64,000 nt of DNA. Origin: Chlamydiales bacterium. Lineage in GTDB: Bacteria > Chlamydiota > Chlamydiia > Chlamydiales > JAAKFR01. The position numbers and the translations under genes are program-made. The stretch lies in assembly GCA_022601445.1 (NCBI GenBank), contig JAJACP010000007.1:33029-97028 (forward strand). Reading direction: 5' to 3'. The notes below the pieces were generated by a model. It made no database searches, was not told the DNA's origin, and was given only the letters and a program-made list of their open reading frames with translations. Positions 52,135 through 59,601 of this stretch are shown one piece after another (the first letter of the stretch is position 1; the number at the start of each line of letters is the position of its first letter).

Positions 52135-52728
52135 ATGAGACGATCGAAGTATCTGGAAAAATTAGAACTCTTTGCCAATGTTCCTCTTTTTACTCCGACA
52201 GAGGCCGCAAAACAGGGTGTTCCTAGGCATGCTCTCGCCTATCTAGTAAAAAAAGGCATTCTTGAGAGGATTTACCCCGGAGCCTATCGTTTTTCTCATT
52301 ATGAGCCAGAAGTTGAGTTCCAATGGGAAAATTTAGCATTGGTCGCAGCCAGCATTCCGAAGGGAGTTATTTGTTTAATTTCTGCTCTAAGCTACCACGA
52401 TTTGACTGATCAAGTTATGCGTGAGATTTGGATTGCAGTACCGCACAAATCCTACCCCTCTAAAAGACCAAATACGAGAATCGTTAGAATGCGCAACACA
52501 GAACTAGGGAAAATTGAAATCACCATGGGAGAGTATAAGGTCCACATTTTTGATAGAGAACGCTGCATTGTAGATGCATTTCGGTATCTGAGTAAGGAAA
52601 TTGCTATAAAGGCAATTCAGAGGTACTTTCAGAGCGCTAAATTGAAGTCCAATCCTAAAAAATTGGGAGTATATGCAAAAATTTTGCGCGTTAACATAAC
52701 TCCTTACATTTTATCGTACACAACATGA
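52135..52728 (+). CDS. AbiEi-type antitoxin (type IV toxin-antitoxin)
   Basis: 197 residues. The N-terminal winged helix (FTPTEAAKQGVPRHALAYLV, then LERIYPGAYRF) and the C-terminal domain (GVICLISALSYHDLTDQ; EIWIAVPHKSYPSKRPN; DRERCIVDAFRYL) are the AbiEi antitoxin layout. AbiEi represses its own operon and neutralises AbiEii without direct binding. The gene is full length and overlaps the damaged toxin gene by ATGA. Its AT-rich codon use differs from uvrC and mutS on either side, as expected for acquired DNA. Confidence 0.85.
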   Translation: MRRSKYLEKLELFANVPLFTPTEAAKQGVPRHALAYLVKKGILERIYPGAYRFSHYEPEVEFQWENLALVAASIPKGVICLISALSYHDLTDQVMREIWIAVPHKSYPSKRPNTRIVRMRNTELGKIEITMGEYKVHIFDRERCIVDAFRYLSKEIAIKAIQRYFQSAKLKSNPKKLGVYAKILRVNITPYILSYTT

Positions 52729-53235
52729 CATCAGATTTAGAAAAATCATTTAAAGCGAAATTGCGAGCGATCGCGAAAGAAAAAAATCGAGATCCTGCCG
52801 ATCTTTGGCAATGCCTGACGCTTGAACGTTTTCTAGTACGTTTGGCTCGCTCGAAACACCGTGATCATTTTGTCTTGAAAGGTGGCATTCTTCTCTCCAA
52901 ATATATTGAAATTGGAAGAGAAACAACGGATTTAGATTTTTTTGCCTGCAGATTGACCAATGAAGTTACTGGATTAAAAGATATTTTTGAGGAAATCGCA
53001 CACAGTGATCTCAAAGACGGATTTGTTTTTCAAGAGATTAAAATAAATCAACTTATCTTTTCCAATATATTATAAAAATAATGAAAGAAAACAAGTTCAA
53101 GATTTTTGGAGTGAATATTTAAAAAATTTACGAACAGACAACACTGAAAATCTGCCAACAGATATTGATCAGGTTATTGATGCTATCAATGATTGGCTGC
53201 GTTTAAATACTCATCTGCTTGACAGAGAGAAGTAG
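52725..53235 (+). pseudogene. AbiEii-type nucleotidyltransferase toxin gene with internal deletion
   Basis: The first 116 codons carry the N-terminal half of the AbiEii/AbiGii nucleotidyltransferase: DHFVLKGGILLSKY (the GG motif) and ETTDLDFF (the metal-binding DxD), ending NQLIFSNIL at a TAA (53075). From about 53073 another frame reads YKNNERKQVQDFWSEYLKNL ... IDQVIDAINDWLRLN to a TAG at 53235, which looks like the C-terminus of the same protein. About 120 middle residues expected from the roughly 290-residue family are missing, so the toxin is probably inactive. Confidence 0.75.
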
Positions 53236-53246
53236 AAAATTTTCAT

Positions 53247-55652
53247 TTAAAACAAAGAGAGTTGGGCGTTATCGGCCTCTTTTTTGAAGCGACGTGAATT
53301 CTCTTTGCGCACTTCGAGCTTCTTCAAAATCGTCTGCGCCCGTCCAATCACCGATGGAGGCAGTCCCGCCAAACGGGCAACATGAATTCCATAACTTCGA
53401 TCGGTTCCGCCCCGCGCAATCCGGTGCATAAAGACAATCTCATCCCTCTCTTCTAGGACAGTGGCATGGTAGTTGACCGCTCCCTCAAAACTCTCTTCTA
53501 GCTCAGTCAGCTCCCAGTAGTGGGTAGCAAACAGGGTTTTGGCGTGCGCCTTGAGCAAATACTCGGCCACGGACCAGGCAATTGCCACGCCATCATAGGT
53601 GCTCGTGCCCCGCCCAATCTCGTCAAGAATCACAAGCGATCGGGCCGATACGTTGTTGAGAATATTGGCTGTCTCACTCATTTCAACCATAAAGGTCGAT
53701 TGACCACGCGATAAATCGTCGCTCGCCCCAATCCGGGTAAAAATCTTGTCGATCACGCCGATATGTGCCTTGGTGCAGGGGACAAACGAGCCCATTTGGG
53801 CCATGATGACAATCAATGCCACTTGCCTAATGTAGGTGGATTTGCCGGCCATATTAGGACCGGTGATGAGCATAAGCCGTTCACGATGATCAAGTGTGGT
53901 CTCGTTAGGGATGAAGGTCTCTTTGTTCAGAGCTTCTACAACGGGATGCCTTCCCTCTTCTAGGTGAAGCGTGTCGCTTGTATCGACAACAGGGCGGCAG
54001 TAGTTCTCTCGCTTTGCAACGAGCGCTAAAGAGGCGAGCACATCAAGACGGGCAAGAGCGCGTGCGCATGCAAAAACGTCTTTTTCGTATGAGGCCGCTT
54101 TATCACGCAGCTGTTGGAAAAGGGCCTGCTCCAAAGTGTGGATGCGCTCTTCTGCTGAAAGTACTTTGGTCTCGTACTCTTTTAAAATTGGGGAGATAAA
54201 ACGCTCGGAATTCACAAGTGTCTGACGCCGCTGAAACGTGTCGGGCATGAGATGCGCTTGTCCTTTACTCACCTCAATGTAGTAGCCAAAGACTTTGTTG
54301 AAGCTTACTTTAAGATTCTTAATTCCGGTCTCTTCTTTGATAAGCGTTTGGTAGCGGGCGAGCCACTCACGCCCCCCTTTTGTTAACTCGCGGTGCTCAT
54401 CGAGCTCAGCATGGTAACCATCGCGAAAGATTTTTCCCTCCGTAATCCGAAGAGGAGGCTCTTCCACAAGCGCTTTTTTGAGCTCAAGGTAGAGCTCAGG
54501 AAGATCCACAAGCGCCTCAGAGGCGCGCTCTTTAAGCGTCTCTTGAATGGGGGCAATTTGTTCGAGCGAGACAGCTAATGCTAAAAGGTCACGTGGCGTG
54601 GCATACCCCGCCACAATGCGCATCATGAGCCGCTCAAGGTCGCGCACCGGTTTGAGTTGTTGGCGCAATTGGGCCAGCTGTTGAGGTGCGTAATAGAAGG
54701 CTTCCACCGCATCGAGTCTCTCTTGAATCGCCGTGACATCGAGAAGGGGACGTTTGATCCACTCGCGTAAAAGCCGTCTGCCCATCGGTGTGTAGGTGTG
54801 GTCGAGCACGCCCATTAAGGTGCACTTGCGTGAGCCATCATGTAGCGCTTCGGTGAGCTCTAAATTCTTTTGGCTGACGCGGTCTAAGCCGACCGACTCG
54901 CTGGCCGAAAAGGGCTTAATCTCGCGAATGTGGGTGATGGGAAGCGAAAGATCATCGCGAATATAGGAGAGTAGACCTCCTGCAGCATTAATGGCCGCAA
55001 CCATCCCTTTGAGTCCAAATCCATCGAGTTGATGCACCTGAAAATGGTCGGTTAAATAGGCGTAGGCGGTTTTATGTTCAAACTGCCATGGCGCTCCTGT
55101 AGAGATGACAGCATGGCTGAGCTCATTGAAAAAAGAGTGATGCTTTTTTTGAAACGTGTCGAGGGTGAGAATTTCGGAGGGGTTGAGGCGATAGAGCTCG
55201 TTGAGAAGCTCTTTAAGATCTTCAAATTCCACTACTTGAAAGCTGGCGGTTGTCAGGTCAAGAAAGGCAAGTCCATAGAGGGCGCCCACTTGTGCGATGG
55301 CGGCAATAAAGTTGTTGGCGGTATCGGGAAGATTCACAACCGTTCCGGGGGTAATAAAACGGACAATTTCCCGTTTGACGAGTCCTTTGGCCTGTTTGGG
55401 ATCCTCTGTCTGCTCGGCAATGGCCACGCGATAACCCTTATTGACTAGTCGATCGACATAATTTTCGCAGGTGTGCCAGGGAACGCCTGCCATCGGTGTT
55501 CCTTGTCTTTTTGTGAGGGTGAGATCGAGCACGTCGGCCAGTATTTCGGCGTCGTCATAAAAGGCTTCATAGAAATCGCCCATTCGAAAGAGGAGAACAG
55601 CATCAGAGGCACGCTCTTTACACGAGCGCCACTGCTCCATCATGGGAGTCAT
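53247..55652 (-). CDS. mutS: DNA mismatch repair ATPase MutS
   Basis: 801 residues from the ATG at 55652, which has AGGA four bases upstream; an ATG at 55676 would add eight residues but has no such signal. MTPMMEQW and LLFRMGDFYEAFYDDA (with the mismatch-stacking Phe) open the protein. The Walker A GPNMAGKSTYIRQ is near residue 600, followed by ILDEIGRGTSTYDG and TLFATHYWEL. The C-terminus AQLSLF matches the beta-clamp-binding motif of MutS. Its last codons are duplicated 1.25 kb downstream, beyond the AbiE remnant. Confidence 0.95.
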   Translation of the reverse strand: MTPMMEQWRSCKERASDAVLLFRMGDFYEAFYDDAEILADVLDLTLTKRQGTPMAGVPWHTCENYVDRLVNKGYRVAIAEQTEDPKQAKGLVKREIVRFITPGTVVNLPDTANNFIAAIAQVGALYGLAFLDLTTASFQVVEFEDLKELLNELYRLNPSEILTLDTFQKKHHSFFNELSHAVISTGAPWQFEHKTAYAYLTDHFQVHQLDGFGLKGMVAAINAAGGLLSYIRDDLSLPITHIREIKPFSASESVGLDRVSQKNLELTEALHDGSRKCTLMGVLDHTYTPMGRRLLREWIKRPLLDVTAIQERLDAVEAFYYAPQQLAQLRQQLKPVRDLERLMMRIVAGYATPRDLLALAVSLEQIAPIQETLKERASEALVDLPELYLELKKALVEEPPLRITEGKIFRDGYHAELDEHRELTKGGREWLARYQTLIKEETGIKNLKVSFNKVFGYYIEVSKGQAHLMPDTFQRRQTLVNSERFISPILKEYETKVLSAEERIHTLEQALFQQLRDKAASYEKDVFACARALARLDVLASLALVAKRENYCRPVVDTSDTLHLEEGRHPVVEALNKETFIPNETTLDHRERLMLITGPNMAGKSTYIRQVALIVIMAQMGSFVPCTKAHIGVIDKIFTRIGASDDLSRGQSTFMVEMSETANILNNVSARSLVILDEIGRGTSTYDGVAIAWSVAEYLLKAHAKTLFATHYWELTELEESFEGAVNYHATVLEERDEIVFMHRIARGGTDRSYGIHVARLAGLPPSVIGRAQTILKKLEVRKENSRRFKKEADNAQLSLF
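53257..53293. repeat. Right direct repeat: the mutS 3' end in use
   Basis: Identical to 52002-52038. It lies in the last codons of mutS, ending within the fourth-last codon on the stop side. Start-to-start distance between repeats is 1255 bases. Confidence 0.92.
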
Positions 55653-55724
55653 TTTTCCTGAGATTGTTGTTGTCATAAGTCAGGCAGGTTACCAATAAAT
55701 TCAGTTTCTTGTACAGTCTTAGAG

Positions 55725-57458
55725 ATGTTTACCAAAGAGAGTCTAGATAAACTGCGTGAACGGATCGATTTAGTCGAGGTGCTCGAGCCGCACATTGACT
55801 TAAAACGGGCCGGCTCTACCTACAAAGCGCTCTGCCCCTTCCATCAGGAGAAAACGCCCTCGTTTGTGGTGCAAAGAGGAGATACGCACTACCACTGCTT
55901 CGGTTGTCAGGCCCACGGAGATGCGATTCAATTTTTGATGCACCATCTTAACCTCACGTTCGTCGAGGCAGTGGAGTCGCTTGCCGAGCGATTCCATGTT
56001 CCTCTCGATCGAGAGGGGAGGCGCGAAGAGAAAGGGGTGAATAAAGCCTCTCTTCGTGAGTGCTTGGGAGTCGCTTCTCGCTTTTTTCATGAGTATCTGC
56101 TGCACTCTGAAGAGGGAAGGGCGCCCCTTCACTACCTTTTCAAGCGAGGCATCACAATCGATTTCATCAGACGTTTTGAAATCGGATATGCCCCCGCTTC
56201 ACCTACTCTTTTTTTGCAGGTCATGCGGAGTGAAAAAATAGAGGAGCAGATGCTTATAGAAACAGGGTTGATGAGTCAGCCTTCCAAGCGCCCCTTTTTT
56301 CGCGAGCGGATCACCTTTCCAGTCTGTGCCCACTCAGGGCAGGTGGTGGGCTTTTCGGCGCGCAAAATCCGCGAAGAGGTGTACGGAGGTAAGTACATCA
56401 ACACGCCTGAAACGGCACTTTTTAAAAAATCACGTACCCTTTTTGGATTGAATTTTTGCCGCCGTCGAATCGCTAAAGAGCGGCGGGTGATTCTAGTGGA
56501 GGGACAGATTGACTGTCTGAAGATGATCGAAGCGGGACTAGATTTAACAGTTGCTTCTCTTGGAACAGCCTTTGGTGAGGGGCACGTGGCGCTTTTAAAG
56601 CAGCTGGGTGTGCGTCAGGCCTACATTCTATTTGATGGGGATGAGGCCGGCGGAGCAGCCGCTTCTAAAGCGGGCGATCTCTTTCAAAAGGTGGGGATTG
56701 AAGTTTTGGTTCCGCACTTGCCCAAAGGAAGTGATCCTGATACTTTTTTAATGAGGTGTGGTACGGAGCGATTAACCGAGCTCTTAGAGAAGGCGGAACC
56801 TTATTTAGCCTTTCAAGTGACCGAGCTGGGTAAAGAGCTCAATCTTAACTCACCTGCAGGGAAGGCCGAGTTGGTTAAGATGCTCAAAAAGCAGATGGAA
56901 GGGTGGGAAGATCCGGTGATGGTGCATGAGAGTGTGCGTAAACTTGCCTCAATGGTGCAGATTCCGGAAGAGATGATCGGAATTCGACAGAATTTTGAAA
57001 CGCATCTTTATGCTAAAAAGCAAGGAGCCAACCACCTCGAGCAGATCGATCCCAATCGGGTGCTTGAGCTCGATCTGCTGAGATGGCTTGTTTTGATGCA
57101 CGCTGAGTTTAAACAAACAGCTCTCCATTTTTTAACAGAAAAACACTTTTGGGTTCCTGCTTGTCAGTCTCTGTTTAAACGACTTATTGAGAGTGAAGTG
57201 GTGGATTTATTAACTGTAGCTGCCGACTTGGAAGAGCCCGATTTAATCGATGAGATTGTGAAAAAGCGGATTAATCGGGAGCGAGCCGAAGCGCAGTTTT
57301 TAGAGACGGTGCAAAAATTGCTCGATCGGCAGTGGATGCAAACACGCGAGAAGATTAAGATGGAGATTCATAGCGGCACCCACACCGATGAAGAGGTGCT
57401 GAAGCTCGCTAAGCAGTTTGATGAACTGAGTCGAGAAACAGCCACGTTGGTCTCATGA
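55725..57458 (+). CDS. dnaG: DNA primase DnaG
   Basis: 577-residue primase. The zinc ribbon is Cys37, His40, Cys58, Cys61 (CPFHQEKTPSF, YHCFGC); the RNA polymerase core holds FPVCAHSGQVVGFSARKI and KYINTPETALFKK; the TOPRIM segment is VILVEGQIDCLKM and AYILFDGDEAGGAAA. The C-terminal helicase-interaction region is present but diverged. It is divergent from mutS (72 bases between starts) and overlaps the DCC gene by four bases. Confidence 0.94.
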   Translation: MFTKESLDKLRERIDLVEVLEPHIDLKRAGSTYKALCPFHQEKTPSFVVQRGDTHYHCFGCQAHGDAIQFLMHHLNLTFVEAVESLAERFHVPLDREGRREEKGVNKASLRECLGVASRFFHEYLLHSEEGRAPLHYLFKRGITIDFIRRFEIGYAPASPTLFLQVMRSEKIEEQMLIETGLMSQPSKRPFFRERITFPVCAHSGQVVGFSARKIREEVYGGKYINTPETALFKKSRTLFGLNFCRRRIAKERRVILVEGQIDCLKMIEAGLDLTVASLGTAFGEGHVALLKQLGVRQAYILFDGDEAGGAAASKAGDLFQKVGIEVLVPHLPKGSDPDTFLMRCGTERLTELLEKAEPYLAFQVTELGKELNLNSPAGKAELVKMLKKQMEGWEDPVMVHESVRKLASMVQIPEEMIGIRQNFETHLYAKKQGANHLEQIDPNRVLELDLLRWLVLMHAEFKQTALHFLTEKHFWVPACQSLFKRLIESEVVDLLTVAADLEEPDLIDEIVKKRINRERAEAQFLETVQKLLDRQWMQTREKIKMEIHSGTHTDEEVLKLAKQFDELSRETATLVS

Positions 57459-57832
57459 TCATTTTTTACGATGGAATGTGCCCCCTTTGCAACCGTGCGG
57501 TCCGTTTTTTGCTCGCAGCAGACGCCAAAAAACAGTTTTATTTCGCCCCGCTTGAAGGAGAAACGGCTCAAAGTAAACTCAAAAATTTACGTTCAAAACA
57601 CCCTGATCTCGACACTCTGGTCCTCTATATCAATGCCGATACGGTTTTGATTGAGGGGAGAGCTGCGCTCCGTATTCTATGGGTGCTAGGAGGAAGGTAC
57701 GCCCTTCTCGGTTGGCTCTCTTTTCTTCCCTCCTTTCTCTTTGATGCCATCTACCGACTCGTGGCACGCTACCGTTTCCGTCTATTTTCAAAAAAAGTCA
57801 CGATAGATAAAACAGATCGCTTCCTCTCTTAA
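57455..57832 (+). CDS. DCC-family thiol-disulfide oxidoreductase-like protein (DUF393)
   Basis: 125 residues beginning MIIFYDGMCPLCNRAVRFLL: the DxxCxxC motif with Cys9 and Cys12 defines the DCC family (DUF393), a thioredoxin-related fold without a known substrate. RFRLFSK near the end is also typical. It has no signal peptide, so it is presumed cytoplasmic. It is coupled to dnaG through an ATGA overlap. Confidence 0.83.
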   Translation: MIIFYDGMCPLCNRAVRFLLAADAKKQFYFAPLEGETAQSKLKNLRSKHPDLDTLVLYINADTVLIEGRAALRILWVLGGRYALLGWLSFLPSFLFDAIYRLVARYRFRLFSKKVTIDKTDRFLS

Positions 57833-57869
57833 TTGACTTTTACTAAAAAAGAATAATATAATTTATGCT

Positions 57870-59054
57870 ATGACAGCGACAATTTCACGGGCCTTTCTAT
57901 GGTCGCGAATCTTGAGTGTTCCCTTTTGGGTGCTGCTCAACACGCTTTCGATCATATTGTATAAAGAGTTTCATGTCTCTCCTTTGCTTGTGACACTTCT
58001 CATTGCACTCAAACCGATGACAGCGCTTCTAGCCTCCTACTGGAGCTGCTTTTTCTCGGGGAAAAATCGGAATTTTGTTTTAACTAATCTCATTCGGTTC
58101 CTCCCGTTTCTCTTCTTTTTTACTGTCGACTCAGCCTGGACGGTGATTCTCTGCTTCTCGCTCTACATGATTTTAAGTCGTGGGAGTACCCCTGTGTGGA
58201 CCGAGCTGTTTAAAAGCCACATTCCCAAAGAGTCACAGCACCGTCTTTTTGCTTTGGGAAACACGTGCGAGTACCTAGGGACGACCCTTTTTCCGATTGT
58301 TTTGGGAATGCTGCTCGACTACAATGGAGATCTATGGCGGGTTTTATTTCCTCTCACCGCTCTTTTGGGGATGGCCACCACGCTGCTGATGCTACGGCTT
58401 CCCGATACCAGTTTAAAGCCCAAGCCCCCGATTAAAACCAAAGCTCTTCTCCCCTGGAAAAATGCCTTTCACATCGTGAAAACGCACTCAGACTTCCGCA
58501 ACTATTTAATCGGCTTTATGCTCGGTGGAGCCGGGTTGATGGTGATCCAGCCGGTGCTGCCCATCTTTTTCGTCGATGAGCTCCAATTCTCCTATACAGA
58601 GATGATGATTGCGCTCTCGGTTTGTAAGGGAGTCGGCTACGCTCTCTCTTCGCCCATGTGGGTGCGTCTCTTTAAGCGTCTCCCCCTCTTTCAGTTCAGC
58701 TTTTTGGTGGCCTTTTTAGCCTGCTGCTTTCCTTTGATTTTAATTGGGGCCAAGTGGACTTTCTGGCTCTGTTATGTGGCCTACTTAGGGTATGGATTGA
58801 TGCAATCAGGAAGTGAGTTGAGCTGGCATCTGTCGCCGGCTGCCTTTTCGAAAAACAAAGAGAGCTTGCCCTTTAGCGAGACCAACATCCTAGCAGTCGG
58901 TGTGCGGGGATGCATCATTCCCTTTTTGGGGAGTCTGCTTTTCTATCTTTTTAACTCGGTGACCGTGATGCTGGTCGGGTCACTTTTCTGTCTAGTTGGC
59001 GCTTTTGTATTGATTCGTTATCGCGAAGAAACCCCAGAAAGAGTGCGAATATAA
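57870..59054 (+). CDS. Major facilitator superfamily transporter
   Basis: 394 residues with twelve hydrophobic helices in two six-helix halves separated by a basic loop at about 185-205 (SLKPKPPIKTKALLPWKN). Segments such as LGNTCEYLGTTLFPIVLGML and LIGFMLGGAGLMVIQPVLPIFF fit MFS helices 5 and 7. Substrate is not evident. An AT-rich spacer of 37 bases separates it from the DCC gene. Its 3' end overlaps the convergent Inc-like gene by 37 bases. Confidence 0.75.
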   Translation: MTATISRAFLWSRILSVPFWVLLNTLSIILYKEFHVSPLLVTLLIALKPMTALLASYWSCFFSGKNRNFVLTNLIRFLPFLFFFTVDSAWTVILCFSLYMILSRGSTPVWTELFKSHIPKESQHRLFALGNTCEYLGTTLFPIVLGMLLDYNGDLWRVLFPLTALLGMATTLLMLRLPDTSLKPKPPIKTKALLPWKNAFHIVKTHSDFRNYLIGFMLGGAGLMVIQPVLPIFFVDELQFSYTEMMIALSVCKGVGYALSSPMWVRLFKRLPLFQFSFLVAFLACCFPLILIGAKWTFWLCYVAYLGYGLMQSGSELSWHLSPAAFSKNKESLPFSETNILAVGVRGCIIPFLGSLLFYLFNSVTVMLVGSLFCLVGAFVLIRYREETPERVRI

Positions 59055-59596
59055 GCCTCTCCTGTTTGGTGCGTTCCGTTGCGTGTTACATGCCCCCCAT
59101 CTGTGTAACGGCTGAAATCCCCAAATCTAAGTGAGCCTGTGCTTTCGCCATGATGTGTGATGCACCAGATACGACCTTCGTGTTGACTAATATAGAGAAC
59201 TCCCTGAGAGAGTGAGAAAGATAAAAGAGAGTTGTTCCAATGTTCACGTAAATACCGTACTTGTGGTTCAGACAGGCCTCTCTCTCCCTCAATACACTTA
59301 TCTAGTGTTGGGTAGAATCTGTTAGGTGGGGGGCTGATAGGCAGAGGGTTTGTCGGCATGCGGCAAAAGATTTTAAGGGCAATCCCCGTCAAAACGGCAC
59401 CCCCACCCAGGAACATCAGCCATGCCCACCCAGAAGAGACGGTGCTTAAAGTGCCCATTTGTGCAATCGAGCAGAAGCCTAAGCACAGAATCAGAAGGGA
59501 GAGGGCAGCGAGTGCTACAGTTGTGATAACGTAGTAACTTTTGGCTTCCGGAAAGAAAGGAGGAGGAGCTGTAGCTGAAGCAGATGTGGGAAACAT
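59018..59596 (-). CDS. Inc-like protein with a bilobed hydrophobic domain
   Basis: 192 residues. A Ser/Thr/Ala/Pro-rich N-terminus (MFPTSASATAPPPFFPEAKS) is followed by two closely spaced helices (about 22-44 and 57-77, some 12 residues apart). This bilobed hydrophobic domain is the mark of chlamydial inclusion-membrane (Inc) proteins exported by type III secretion. The C-terminal part (about 95-192, LLSFSLSQGVLYISQHEGRI) looks like a small beta-rich domain that would face the host cytosol. I see no family match. It lies between an MFS gene and glyQS, where the C. trachomatis region also has a hypothetical gene (CT795). Inc assignment is by topology only. Confidence 0.55.
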   Translation of the reverse strand: MFPTSASATAPPPFFPEAKSYYVITTVALAALSLLILCLGFCSIAQMGTLSTVSSGWAWLMFLGGGAVLTGIALKIFCRMPTNPLPISPPPNRFYPTLDKCIEGERGLSEPQVRYLREHWNNSLLSFSLSQGVLYISQHEGRIWCITHHGESTGSLRFGDFSRYTDGGHVTRNGTHQTGEAYIRTLSGVSSR

Positions 59597-59601
59597 AGGC
59601 G

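Noticed and set aside
59018..59596. SH2-like domain in the C-terminal half of the Inc-like protein
   Set aside because: The SLSQGVLYIS strand pattern recalled SH2, but the essential arginine of the FLVR motif is missing, so I do not claim it.
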